Positions 1-8,318 of a DNA stretch of 64,000 bases are shown here, in pieces; positions within the stretch are counted from its first letter, which is position 1; each line of letters starts with the position of its first letter. The notes beneath the pieces are model-generated. The model saw nothing but the letters and a program-made list of their open reading frames with translations. It was not told the origin of the DNA and did no database searches. This DNA is from Blastomonas aquatica (GTDB taxonomy: Bacteria > Pseudomonadota > Alphaproteobacteria > Sphingomonadales > Sphingomonadaceae). The translations under genes and the position numbers were made by a program. Location: the NCBI RefSeq assembly GCF_014639875.1, contig NZ_BMGD01000001.1, positions 1 through 64,000 of the forward strand, read 5' to 3'.

Positions 1-91
1 AGGCTTTCGGCTTCACCCTTCACGAAATCCCAAGGGAGCCTGATATGGCTGTTTCTTAGGAAGCCGTCGCCTGAATCGCGAACGAGCCGAT

Positions 92-382
92 ATGAGGTTC
101 GCCTTCATCGCGAAGCATCGAAGGATCTGGCCGGTGGCATTGAGGTGCGGGGCGCGCGGTGTCTCGCGAACCGGTTTTTATACCTTGCTTTCCCGTGCGT
201 CGTCGCAGCGCTTCCCGGACGAAGAGGTGACCGACGCCAGGATCATAACTAGCCATGTTGTAGGAGCCGGACCTACAGTGCCCGCAGCTCGCCGATGGGA
301 TCTCCTGCGACCTGAATCGGGTCGAACGGATCATGCAGGCGCGAGAGCTGCGGCTAGGGCGATGCCTTGCTTAGTCAAGTCC
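92..382 (+). pseudogene. IS3-family transposase OrfB remnant (frameshifted)
   Basis: The reading frame from the ATG at 92 begins MRFAFIAKHR and continues through a GVSRTGFY block and an SSQRFPDEEV block. These are the N-terminal helix-turn-helix segment and following stretch of IS3-type OrfB transposases. After about position 260 the similarity moves to another frame, where CDLNRVERIMQAREL can be read; in intact proteins this is the CGLHRIERLMR block. The DDE integrase core that should follow is absent, because the integrase gene starts at 436 on the other strand. What is left is therefore the first ~100 residues with at least one frameshift. No OrfA and no terminal inverted repeats were recognised. 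It is most likely debris in the mobile element that ends at the tRNA-Ser gene. Confidence 0.65.
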
Positions 383-435
383 ATGAAAGAATATCGGCCA
401 AGCAACTGCGCTCTGCGCGCCACAGGCTGGGCTCC

Positions 436-1599
436 TCAACTGTCCCGGTCGCAATATGCGGCCCATTCGGCCATCATCACCCGGCGTTTCTCCAATAGAT
501 TGCCGCGCCGGTAGGCCGCTTCGGTTTTGTTGGCGACCATATGGGCGAGGGCAGCTTCCGCCACATCGCTGGGGTGGTTCGTCTCTTCGCTCACCCAGTC
601 GCGGAACGATGATCGGAACCCGTGCGGGGTATAGGGCTGAAGCATCTCCTTCATCAGCTTGGACAGCGTCATGTCGGACAGAGGCCTGTTGTTCTTGAAG
701 CCGGGAAACACGTAGGGCGATTCCCGAAGGCGCAGCTGGGCACAGCGACGGATGATCCGCAGCGGTCGCGGGCTGAGCGGGACCACATGCTCGCGAAATG
801 CCTTCATACGCGCCTTGGGAAGCGTCCAGAGGCCGCTTTCAAGGTCAACCTCATCCCAGGTCATGCCACGCACCTCGCCCGATCTGGCGGCGGTGTAAAT
901 GGCAAATTCGAGAGCAAGGCGACTGAAGGATTCCCGCGCGCGCAGCCTCTGGATGAACTTCGGCACCTTTTCGTAAGGCATAGCCGGGTAGTGACCATCA
1001 CGGCGCGGCTGACGCGGCAGGCCCTTGGTGATCGCCCGCATCGGGGCTTCGTTCTCGCGGTAGCCAGACGCATAGGCCCAATCGAGCACCATCCCGATCC
1101 GCTGGCGCACCCGGCGCGCAGTCTCGGGCTTGGCCAGCCAGATTTCCATCAGCACGTCGCGGATCATCGGGCCGGTGATCCGATCAACCCGCATCTTGCC
1201 CAGCTGCGGGAAGGCGTACATCTCCATGGTGCGCATCCACTGGCCATGATGCTTGCCGTTGCGCCATGTCTTCGAGTGAATGTCGAAGACCTTCTGTGCC
1301 GCGTCCTTGAAGTTGGGCACAGCTTCGACCTTGCGCCGCTCGAACTGCGGGTCGTAGCCTTGCTCTACCTGACGGCGCACGACCTGCGCCCGCTCGCGAG
1401 CCTCATCCAGGCCCACTGTCTTGCAGCTGCCCAGGCCGAAATCTCTCCGGTTGCCTTTGTGCTGTACCCGGCAGACCCAGCTGCTGGTTCCTCCCGGTCT
1501 CTCATAGCGAAAAAGGCCGTCGCCAAAACTGATACGACGGCTGGACTGAGGCTTGGTCTTCGGGCCGGTGTTCGAAGTCGTTTCCATGGAGCTGATCAT
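436..1599 (-). CDS. P4-type tyrosine recombinase / phage integrase
   Basis: Site-specific recombinase of about 387 residues. The N-terminal part matches the Arm-DNA-binding (DUF4102-like) domain of P4 integrases, with a glycine-rich WVCRVQHKGNRRDFGLG strand and the helix that follows. The C-terminal catalytic domain shows the first catalytic arginine (AARSGEVRG), the box II HGFRSSFRDW, LAHMV, and the tyrosine in AYRRGNLLEKR, so it looks intact. I prefer the ATG at 1599, which has GGGA about ten bases upstream, to the GTG at 1650 that gives 17 more residues; an ATG at 1587 is also possible. The gene lies 130 bp from the 3' end of tRNA-Ser, the usual position for an integrase that recombines into a tRNA. 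The rest of the element should lie left of the window. Confidence 0.93.
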   Translation of the reverse strand: MISSMETTSNTGPKTKPQSSRRISFGDGLFRYERPGGTSSWVCRVQHKGNRRDFGLGSCKTVGLDEARERAQVVRRQVEQGYDPQFERRKVEAVPNFKDAAQKVFDIHSKTWRNGKHHGQWMRTMEMYAFPQLGKMRVDRITGPMIRDVLMEIWLAKPETARRVRQRIGMVLDWAYASGYRENEAPMRAITKGLPRQPRRDGHYPAMPYEKVPKFIQRLRARESFSRLALEFAIYTAARSGEVRGMTWDEVDLESGLWTLPKARMKAFREHVVPLSPRPLRIIRRCAQLRLRESPYVFPGFKNNRPLSDMTLSKLMKEMLQPYTPHGFRSSFRDWVSEETNHPSDVAEAALAHMVANKTEAAYRRGNLLEKRRVMMAEWAAYCDRDS

Positions 1600-1729
1600 A
1601 AAATTTATTCCCACATTTGCAAAAATGTCGGTCTGGACGACGTGGGACACTCAGGGATCCGAATCACCAGCGAACCCCTCAGGGAAGCTGGACTTTCGGA
1701 GCTGATCAGGGATTTTGTGGGATTAGTAC

Positions 1730-1820
<91 letters not shown>

Positions 1821-1999
1821 GGCCTAGCGGGGCCAGGGCGATGCCCGGCGACCCAAACTGGTTCCCGCAGCGCAGAAAGATGTGGTCGATCTGCGGGAAG
1901 GCGGGCCATTAGCGCAGGCTTTGCGACTTGCCAAGCAGAAACCTGCGGCCAGTTGGCGGAAAGCTTGTATGCTGCGTTGCAACACACTAAGTTGGTTCA

Positions 2000-2413
2000 A
2001 TGAGCAACAATTCCTTCCGACGCGGCAACGACGATGCGGCGGGTAGCACCCAGGCAGCCGGCACCGATTCCACCAGCAGCGTTATCATGCCGCGGGTTTC
2101 GCGCGCGCGCTACACGATTGGCGATATCGTGCGGCACCGCATCTTCGATTTCCGCGGTGTGGTGTTCGATATCGATCCCGTTTTCGCCAACAGCGACGAC
2201 TGGTACGAATCGATCCCCGAGGAACTGCGCCCGGCCAAGGACCAGCCGTTCTATCACCTGTTCGCCGAGAACGCGGAAAACAGTTATATCGCTTATGTCA
2301 GCCAGCAGAATCTGGTTGGCGATGACAGTGGCGAGCCGGTCGATCACCCTGCCGTGCCGCAGCTATTCGGACCATTCAGCGACGGGCGCTATCGTCTGCG
2401 CACGATGCACTAA
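2000..2413 (+). CDS. hspQ: Heat shock protein HspQ / hemimethylated-DNA-binding YccV family
   Basis: The segment RYTIGDIVRHRIFDFRGVVF followed by DIDP, DDWYES, PFYHLFAE and SYIAYVSQQNL is the HspQ/YccV domain. In E. coli this protein binds hemimethylated DNA and stimulates Lon. The family is normally about 105 residues. Starting at 2000 gives 137, with a low-complexity N-terminal extension of about 29 residues. An in-frame ATG at 2087 would give 108 residues starting MPRVSRARYTIGD and fits the family length better. Neither start has a convincing ribosome binding site. The gene stands alone between the tRNA and a convergent ABC permease gene, and its stop codon lies inside a tandem repeat. Confidence 0.9.
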   Translation: MSNNSFRRGNDDAAGSTQAAGTDSTSSVIMPRVSRARYTIGDIVRHRIFDFRGVVFDIDPVFANSDDWYESIPEELRPAKDQPFYHLFAENAENSYIAYVSQQNLVGDDSGEPVDHPAVPQLFGPFSDGRYRLRTMH

Positions 2414-2468
2414 GCGCTGCGCGCGGGCACTAAGCGCTGCGCGCGGGCACTGAGCGCTGCGCCGGGGA
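2409..2468. repeat. 20-bp tandem repeat, three units, overlapping the hspQ stop
   Basis: The unit actaagcgctgcgcgcgggc occurs at 2409-2428 and 2429-2448, and in a diverged form at 2449-2468. The first unit contains the hspQ TAA stop codon at 2411-2413. Each unit carries the small palindrome agcgct. The array fills the space before the convergent ABC permease gene, which ends at 2490. Confidence 0.85.
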
Positions 2469-2489
2469 CTCGGCGCGGGCAGGGTTTTA

Positions 2490-3368
2490 TCAGGAGCGCA
2501 GTTTCCATCCCGAGCGCAGCAATGCGTAGCAGGCAAAGCCGAGCGCGACATTGATCGCGAGCAGCAGACCTGCGCCCAGCAACAGCGGCGAATCGGTGGA
2601 ACCGATGAACCCATAGCGGAAACCCGAGATCACGTAGAAGAACGGGTTGGCGTGGCTGAGCGTGCGGAACGCGGGCGCCATCGCCTGGACCGAGTAGAAC
2701 GTGCCCGACAGCAGCGCCAGCGGTGCCACGACGAAGTTGGTGATCGCGGCGGCATGATCGAACTTTTCCGCCCAGACCGATGTCAGCACGCCCATGAACG
2801 CCAGCATCATCGCGCCCATCAGCCCGAACCAGAGGATCGCCAGCGGATGGCGCGGCGTTACGTCGATCCCCGGCCACAGCAGCATTGCCAACCAGACAGC
2901 AGCGCCGACGAGAATCGAGCGGGTGACCGCGGCAATCGTCAGCGACACCAGCACCTCGAGTTCGGACAGCGGCGGCATCAGATAATCGATGATCGTCCCC
3001 TGGATCTTGCCAACCAGCAGCGAGAAGCTGGAATTGGCAAAGCTGTTCTGCATCATCGCCATCACAATGAGGCCTGGCGCGAGGAAATCGGCAAACGGCA
3101 CGTCGAGAACGGTGCGGCCCGAGCGCCCCAAGGCGACGGTGAAAATCACCAGATACAGCATCGTGGTGATTGCCGGCGCCCAGATGGTTTGCAACTGGAC
3201 CTTGAAGAACCGGCGCACCTCTTTCATATAGAGGGCTTTCAACCCTCCCCAGTTGATCGCACCGATCCGGACGGTGCCGGGCTCTGCAAAGGCAGGGCCG
3301 GTTCCGATTTCGGGTCTATTGCCCGGCGCCGCGACGGCTACGGGGGGATTTGGTGCTTGATCGTTCAT
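2490..3368 (-). CDS. ABC-2 type transporter permease
   Basis: A 292-residue inner membrane protein of the ABC-2 family. The first ~45 residues are a proline/alanine-rich cytoplasmic segment. ALYMKEVRRFFKVQLQT then leads into six predicted membrane spans, including WAPAITTMLYLVIFTVALG, the IKP-like MAMMQNSF segment and GLMGAMMLAFMGVLTSVW. The C-terminal LSHANPFFYVISGFRYGFIG block is characteristic of NodJ/YadH-like exporters. No ATP-binding subunit is adjacent, so the partner ATPase must be encoded elsewhere and the substrate is unknown. The gene is divergent from gcrA; their starts are about 70 bp apart. Confidence 0.88.
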   Translation of the reverse strand: MNDQAPNPPVAVAAPGNRPEIGTGPAFAEPGTVRIGAINWGGLKALYMKEVRRFFKVQLQTIWAPAITTMLYLVIFTVALGRSGRTVLDVPFADFLAPGLIVMAMMQNSFANSSFSLLVGKIQGTIIDYLMPPLSELEVLVSLTIAAVTRSILVGAAVWLAMLLWPGIDVTPRHPLAILWFGLMGAMMLAFMGVLTSVWAEKFDHAAAITNFVVAPLALLSGTFYSVQAMAPAFRTLSHANPFFYVISGFRYGFIGSTDSPLLLGAGLLLAINVALGFACYALLRSGWKLRS

Positions 3369-3436
3369 GGTGGTTGCGCCTATCGGCGGACACCAGACCG
3401 GGCAAGCCCCAATTGGTCAAGAAGGAATTGCTGTTC

Positions 3437-4201
3437 ATGTCATGGACCGACGAGCGGATCGATCAGCTCAAAACCATGTGGGAAAAGGGCCTCACCGCCA
3501 GCCAGATCGCTGAAGAGCTGGGCGGGGTCAGCCGCAATGCGGTCATCGGCAAGGCGCATCGCCTTGGCCTGAAGTCGCGCCCGTCTCCGGTCAAGGCAGG
3601 CGAAGCCAAGCCCAAGGTCGCCAAAAAGGCTGATGCTCCCAAACCGGCCAGGAAACCCGAGGCCGAGGTTGAGTCCGAATCTGACGCCGACGCACCGCCG
3701 TTCAAGGCCGATGCGCCTGCCAAGCCCTTGCGCGCTGCGCCTGCGCCCACGCCCGCTCCGCAACCTGCCCCCCGCCCGGTTGAAGCCGCCGCAGTGGCGG
3801 ATGATGACGATAATGATGTAGCCGACAGCGCAGATGTCGTTGCAGCACCCGAGCTTAAACCGCAGCCACGGATCGTATCGGTCGGTCCCGGCGGCTTCCT
3901 GCGCCAGGGCCCCGGCGATCAGCAGGCCCCGATCCCGCCGGCTCCGCCGCGGCGTCTGGTCCCTGCCCGCCCTAGCGCGGAGATCGCCGACAAGACCACG
4001 CTGCTCGATCTGACCGACCGCATCTGCCGCTGGCCGATGGGTCACCCGGGCGAGCCTGATTTCCACTTCTGCGGGCAGCAGGTCAATCCGGGCTTCCCAT
4101 ATTGCGTCGAGCATTGCGGCCGGGCCTATCAGGCGCAGCTGCCGCGCGGCACGCGTCGCCCTCCCCCGCCGATGCCGTTTGGCGGACCTCGCGTCCGCTG
4201 A
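3437..4201 (+). CDS. gcrA: GcrA cell cycle regulator
   Basis: The protein begins MSWTDERIDQLKTMWEKGLT, then SQIAEELGGVSRNAVIGKAHRLGL, the helix-turn-helix of the alphaproteobacterial transcription factor GcrA. In Caulobacter GcrA acts with sigma-70 at CcrM-methylated GANTC promoters. The ATG at 3437 is chosen because AAGAAGGAA lies about ten bases upstream and the family starts MSWT; the longer frame from 3350 adds unrelated sequence. At 254 residues it is longer than Caulobacter GcrA because of a Pro/Ala/Lys-rich linker (about residues 55-190). The conserved C-terminus ICRWPMGHPGEPDFHFCGQQ with PYCVEHC is intact. parE follows after 74 bp. Confidence 0.95.
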   Translation: MSWTDERIDQLKTMWEKGLTASQIAEELGGVSRNAVIGKAHRLGLKSRPSPVKAGEAKPKVAKKADAPKPARKPEAEVESESDADAPPFKADAPAKPLRAAPAPTPAPQPAPRPVEAAAVADDDDNDVADSADVVAAPELKPQPRIVSVGPGGFLRQGPGDQQAPIPPAPPRRLVPARPSAEIADKTTLLDLTDRICRWPMGHPGEPDFHFCGQQVNPGFPYCVEHCGRAYQAQLPRGTRRPPPPMPFGGPRVR

Positions 4202-4275
4202 TAGCCGAGGATAGCGGCGGATAAGTCGGGCGGCATGCTTGCCGGACGGGTGCTTTGCGCCCTATAGCAGGCGGC

Positions 4276-6267
4276 ATGTCCGACGATCTGTTCGCAAAAT
4301 CGCAAACCCCTGTTGAAACCTATGATGCCTCGGCGATCGAGGTGCTCGAGGGGCTTGAGCCGGTGCGGCGCAGGCCGGGAATGTATATCGGCGGCACCGA
4401 CGAGCGCGCGCTGCATCATCTGGCCGCCGAAGTGCTCGACAACAGCATGGACGAGGCCGTCGCCGGCCATGCCAGCCGGATCGAGGTGACCTTGCGCCCC
4501 GGCAACCACCTGACGATCAGCGACAACGGCCGTGGCATCCCGGTCGATCCACACCCCAAGTTTCCGGGCAAGTCGGCGCTCGAGGTGATCCTCACCACGC
4601 TGCACTCGGGCGGCAAGTTCTCCGACAAGGCCTATGCCACCAGCGGCGGTCTGCACGGCGTCGGCGTGTCGGTGGTCAATGCGCTGTCGAGCGAACTGCT
4701 GGTCGAAGTGGCGCGCAACAAGGAATTGTACGCGCAACATTATTCGCGCGGCGCGCCGCTGGGTCCGCTCGAGAAGGTTGGCGCAGCCCCCAACCGGCGC
4801 GGCACTACGATAAGCTTCGTTCCCGATGACGAGATCTTCGGCGCAGGCGCGAAGTTCAAGCCCGCACGGCTGTTCGCGCTCGCCCGGTCCAAGGCGTATC
4901 TCTATGCCGGGGTCGAAATCCGCTGGAAATGCGATGCCGAACTGTCCGACGACAAGGTTCCGCAAGAGGCGGTGTTCCAGTTCCCCGGTGGCCTCGCCGA
5001 TCATCTGCGCGAGCAGCTGGGCGGGCGTGAATGCGCGACATCCGACTTCTTTGCGGGGCGGCAGGACTTCCCTGATGGCAAGGGCCGGGTTGAATGGGCG
5101 GTCGCCTGGCCGCTGTGGAGCGACGGCAGCTATAGCTATTATTGCAACACCATCCCCACCCCCGATGGCGGCACGCACGAGGCGGGCCTTCGCGCCGCGA
5201 TCCTCAAGGGGCTGCGCGGCTTTGGCGAGCTGATCGGCAACAAGAAGGCAGCGGGGCTGACCGCAGAGGACGTGATGACCGGCAGCGAACTGATGCTCTC
5301 GGTGTTCATCCGCGATCCGCAGTTTCAAAGCCAGACCAAGGACCGGCTGACCTCGCCCGAAGCGGCGCGGTTGGTCGAGAACGCCGTGCGCGATCACGTC
5401 GACCATTTCCTGACCGACAACATGGAGCGCGGCAAGGCGCTGCTCGGGCTGGTGCTCGAGCGGCTGGACGAACGGCTCAAGCGCAAGGCCGAACGCGAGG
5501 TCAAGCGCAAGACCGCGACCAGCGCGCGCAAGCTGCGGCTGCCGGGCAAGCTGACCGATTGCAGCAACGACGGCACCGGGGTGGAGGGCGCAGAGACCGA
5601 GATCTTCATCGTCGAGGGCGACAGCGCGGGTGGTTCCGCCAAGCAGGCGCGTGACCGCAAGACCCAGGCGATCCTGCCGATCCGCGGCAAGATTTTGAAT
5701 GTCGCCTCGGCCAACACCGCCAAGATCGGTGCCAACCAGGAAATCGCCGATCTGGCGCTGGCGCTGGGTTGCGGCACCGGCAAGCACTGCGATCCGGGCC
5801 AGCTGCGCTACGACCGGATCATCATCATGACCGACGCCGATGTCGACGGCGCGCATATCGCGACGCTGCTGATGACGTTCTTCTTCCAGGAAATGACCGA
5901 GATCGTGAAGGCGGGGCACCTGTATCTCGCGCAGCCGCCACTCTACCGGCTCGTGGTTGGCGCCAAGAGCTGGTACGCGCGCGATGACGCCCATCGTGCC
6001 GAGCTCGAAAGGACGATCCTCAAGGGCAAGAAGGTCGAGGTCAGCCGCTTCAAGGGGCTGGGCGAGATGAACCCCGGACAGCTGCGCGAAACGACGATGA
6101 GCCGGACATCGCGCTCGCTGCTGCGCGTCACCCTTCCACCCAATTACGAGCAGTATTCGGCGGTCAAGGAACTGGTCGGCGAGCTGATGGGCAAGAACCC
6201 CGAGCACCGCTTCAACTTCATCCAGAACCACGCCGCGCAGGTCGATCGTGAAGCGATCGACGCTTAG
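4276..6267 (+). CDS. parE: DNA topoisomerase IV subunit B
   Basis: A 663-residue type IIA topoisomerase ATPase subunit. EGLEPVRRRPGMYIGGTDER near residue 30 and the DNGRGIPVD and GLHGVGVSVVNALS motifs form the GHKL ATP-binding site. FIVEGDSAGGSA and IIMTDADVDGAHIATLLMTF (about residue 515) form the TOPRIM metal site. The length and PGMYIGGTD favour ParE over the longer GyrB. The ATG at 4276 fits the conserved N-terminus better than the ATG at 4255. With ParC, encoded elsewhere, the enzyme decatenates replicated chromosomes. The gene is followed by two clusters of intergenic palindromes. Confidence 0.95.
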   Translation: MSDDLFAKSQTPVETYDASAIEVLEGLEPVRRRPGMYIGGTDERALHHLAAEVLDNSMDEAVAGHASRIEVTLRPGNHLTISDNGRGIPVDPHPKFPGKSALEVILTTLHSGGKFSDKAYATSGGLHGVGVSVVNALSSELLVEVARNKELYAQHYSRGAPLGPLEKVGAAPNRRGTTISFVPDDEIFGAGAKFKPARLFALARSKAYLYAGVEIRWKCDAELSDDKVPQEAVFQFPGGLADHLREQLGGRECATSDFFAGRQDFPDGKGRVEWAVAWPLWSDGSYSYYCNTIPTPDGGTHEAGLRAAILKGLRGFGELIGNKKAAGLTAEDVMTGSELMLSVFIRDPQFQSQTKDRLTSPEAARLVENAVRDHVDHFLTDNMERGKALLGLVLERLDERLKRKAEREVKRKTATSARKLRLPGKLTDCSNDGTGVEGAETEIFIVEGDSAGGSAKQARDRKTQAILPIRGKILNVASANTAKIGANQEIADLALALGCGTGKHCDPGQLRYDRIIIMTDADVDGAHIATLLMTFFFQEMTEIVKAGHLYLAQPPLYRLVVGAKSWYARDDAHRAELERTILKGKKVEVSRFKGLGEMNPGQLRETTMSRTSRSLLRVTLPPNYEQYSAVKELVGELMGKNPEHRFNFIQNHAAQVDREAIDA

Positions 6268-6285
6268 CGCCGCGCTCTCCCCTCC

Positions 6286-6369
6286 CGTCATTCCCGCGAA
6301 GGCGGGAATCCCGCTTCCGCGGGAAGGCCAGAAGGGAAAGCGGGACCCCCGCCTGCGCGGGGGTGACGA
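6286..6369. repeat. REPIN-like palindromic doublet (type A), copy 1
   Basis: Two small hairpins are arranged head to head. The first is cgtcattcccgcgaaggcgg followed by gaatccc at 6286-6312. The second is gggacccccgcctgcgcggg followed by ggtgacg at about 6343-6368. Each half is a palindrome and the two halves are inverted copies of one another. The same architecture recurs at 55286-55366. It sits directly downstream of parE. Confidence 0.75.
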
Positions 6370-6419
6370 AAATGGCATGGTTTGGTGGACTCGCCTGGGA
6401 AAGCTCATGGAGCATATTG

Positions 6420-6492
6420 TTTTCCGGCGAAAGCCGGAATCCCGGGCTGGATTGCGTAACATCGCCCTGGATTCCGGCGTTCGCCGGAAAAC
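6420..6492. repeat. ccggcGAAAgccgg palindromic element (type B), copy 1
   Basis: The arm ttttccggcgaaagccggaa at 6420 is matched in inverted orientation by ttccggcgttcgccggaaaa ending at 6492. The first arm is itself a hairpin with a GAAA tetraloop. The interior shares attgcgtaacatcgccctgg with the copy at 56399-56473. It ends 13 bp before the start of the serine hydrolase gene. Confidence 0.75.
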
Positions 6493-6505
6493 GGTTCATC
6501 GGGCG

Positions 6506-7807
6506 ATGGCAATCTTGTTGATCGCTTTTGGCAGCCAGGCCATCGCACAGACTGATACGCCGCCCCCCGCCCCCGCAATGCAAAACACCTTCGACAAGCC
6601 CGCGCTTGATGTACTCGCCCTGCTGCAAAGCACCGCCGAGCCCGCAAGCATCTTCACCCCTTCTTTCCTCACCGCCGTCCCGCCCGACCAACTGGCGGCG
6701 GTGATCAGCGGCTTGCGCGACCAGTTCGGCGCGCCGCTCGCGATCGATGCAATCCAGCCGATGGACGTGCGATCTGCGAAGGTCGATGTCCGCTTCGACA
6801 AGGCGGTGGTGACGTTCACAATCGGCGTGCTCGACGGCAAGTTGTCGGGGCTGTTCGTCACCGGATCGCGCACGCAAGGCGATACGCTGGAGCAGGTTAC
6901 TACCGATATCGCCGCGCTGCCCGGGCGCAGCGGGCTGATCGTCCAACGGCTGACCGGCAAAGGTTCAGAAACAATCGCGAGCCACAACGCCGACCAGCGC
7001 TTTGCCATCGCCTCGGTGTTCAAGCTCTATGTGCTTACCGAGATCGACCGCGCTGTGCGCGCCGGCGAGCGCACATGGAGTGACGTACTGCCGCTCGCTC
7101 AAAAATCGCATCCCTCTGGGATTACCCAGGATTGGCCGGACAATGCTCCGATGACGCTGCAGACGCTGGCAACGCTGATGATCTCGATCAGCGACAACAG
7201 CGCCACCGATACGCTGATCGCTGCGATCGGCCAAGAGAAGCTAGAGGCCATCATCCGCGCGAGCGGCCATGCGCGCCCGTCGGACATGATCCCGCTGCTC
7301 TCGACGCAAGCGGTGACCGGCCTGAAGATGCCCGCCAACGCAGCGCTGCGCGATCGCTTCCTTGCAGCCGACGATGCCGGGCAGACGCGGATTTTGGCAG
7401 ACGTCGGCGACGCGCTGACGCTGCCCCGGCTCGACCTGTCGGTCTACACCGCCGGCCCCAACCAGATCGATACGGTCGAATGGTTCGCCAGCCCGCAGGA
7501 CATCGCGAGGCTGCTGGCAATGCTCGAGGACGACGGAGACCCAGCCACCCGCGCGATCCTCAAGATCAATCCGGGCATTGCGCCGGTCAACGCGGCGCGC
7601 TGGGCTTATCTTGGCTACAAGGGCGGATCGGAGCCGGGGATCATGGCGATGAGCTTCCTCGCCCGTTCTCGGCAGAACGACCGTTACATCGTGTCTGCCG
7701 TGGTCAACAATCCCGCCGCTGACATCGATCAGCCGGGGTTCATCCAACTGATGGCACGGCTGCTGGATCTGCTGACAGCGCGCGACGCGCCGTCCACTCG
7801 TCCTTGA
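6506..7807 (+). CDS. Secreted serine hydrolase, class A beta-lactamase-like
   Basis: A 433-residue protein with a short signal peptide (MAILLIAFGSQAIAQ). It shows the three penicillin-recognising motifs in order: SVFK (about S170), SDN (about S229) and KGG near residue 370 in YLGYKGGSEPG. This places it in the Beta-lactamase2 serine hydrolase family, but the order and spacing alone do not prove hydrolysis of beta-lactams. A DUF3887-like region of about 100 residues precedes the catalytic domain. The start at 6506 is chosen for the signal peptide; the longer frame from 6248 only reads through intergenic repeats. No clear ribosome binding site is visible. Its last 68 bp overlap the convergent acetyltransferase gene. 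Confidence 0.85.
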   Translation: MAILLIAFGSQAIAQTDTPPPAPAMQNTFDKPALDVLALLQSTAEPASIFTPSFLTAVPPDQLAAVISGLRDQFGAPLAIDAIQPMDVRSAKVDVRFDKAVVTFTIGVLDGKLSGLFVTGSRTQGDTLEQVTTDIAALPGRSGLIVQRLTGKGSETIASHNADQRFAIASVFKLYVLTEIDRAVRAGERTWSDVLPLAQKSHPSGITQDWPDNAPMTLQTLATLMISISDNSATDTLIAAIGQEKLEAIIRASGHARPSDMIPLLSTQAVTGLKMPANAALRDRFLAADDAGQTRILADVGDALTLPRLDLSVYTAGPNQIDTVEWFASPQDIARLLAMLEDDGDPATRAILKINPGIAPVNAARWAYLGYKGGSEPGIMAMSFLARSRQNDRYIVSAVVNNPAADIDQPGFIQLMARLLDLLTARDAPSTRP

Positions 7808-8318
7808 GCAACCCGAAGATCAGGCTGTCGCGCACACCGATATGGGTTTCCCATTCGGCGCGCAGATGGCCCTCCTGAACGAACCCCATCGAGGTCAGCA
7901 GCGATATCGAATGCAGGTTCTCCGGATCGGCATCGGCAAACACCCGCCGCTGGCCTTCGGTGATCAGCAGCTGATCGAGCACCATCGCCACCGCTTCGCG
8001 CGCAATTCCCTGCCCCCAGCACGACCGCGCGAGGATATAGCCCAGCTCGCACACATTCTCGCGCCGGTCATGCGCGTTGACCCAGCCCAGCGCCATGTCA
8101 TCGCCTGCGCGCGTGATCGCCCAGCTGCGCCACTCGCCGACTGCTGCGGGTTCAAGATAGGCGCGGGTTTCCTCGATCGACCGGTGCGGGCCGGATGACC
8201 ACCAGGTCATCAGACCATCATCGGACAGGACTTCAAACAGCGCCTCGGCATCATCGGTGCGGATCTGGCGTAGCACCAGTCGCTCGCTCTTCAGCAAGGG
8301 CATCGGCGCGGTGGTCAT
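7740..8318 (-). CDS. GNAT family N-acetyltransferase (RimJ-like)
   Basis: About 192 residues. LKSERLVLRQIRTDDAEALF at the N-terminus, CELGYILARSCWGQGIAREA with the acetyl-CoA-binding GQGIA loop, and VFADADPENLHSISLLTSMGF identify the Acetyltransf_3 (RimJ/RimL) type, which usually acylates protein N-termini or small amines. The ATG at 8318 is chosen because it overlaps the stop of the upstream lysR gene as ATGA, which implies translational coupling. The last ~17 residues after KDEW look like a read-on tail, encoded opposite the end of the serine hydrolase gene. The substrate is unknown. Confidence 0.88.
   Translation of the reverse strand: MTTAPMPLLKSERLVLRQIRTDDAEALFEVLSDDGLMTWWSSGPHRSIEETRAYLEPAAVGEWRSWAITRAGDDMALGWVNAHDRRENVCELGYILARSCWGQGIAREAVAMVLDQLLITEGQRRVFADADPENLHSISLLTSMGFVQEGHLRAEWETHIGVRDSLIFGLLKDEWTARRALSADPAAVPSVG

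Noticed and set aside
92-514. Open frame taken as an intact 140-residue gene
   Set aside because: Only its first half resembles an IS3 OrfB. The rest is out of frame and runs into the integrase gene, so it is called a pseudogene.
4129-6462. 777-codon open frame opposite parE
   Set aside because: It lies antisense to an unmistakable topoisomerase gene. Long antisense frames are expected at this GC content, and its translation shows no recognisable domain.
6248-6505. N-terminal extension of the serine hydrolase
   Set aside because: This stretch translates intergenic palindromes. A good signal peptide starts at 6506.
7740-7807. Convergent overlap of 68 bp as a regulatory antisense unit
   Set aside because: The overlap is explained by a non-conserved tail on the acetyltransferase. 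There is no independent sign of regulation.
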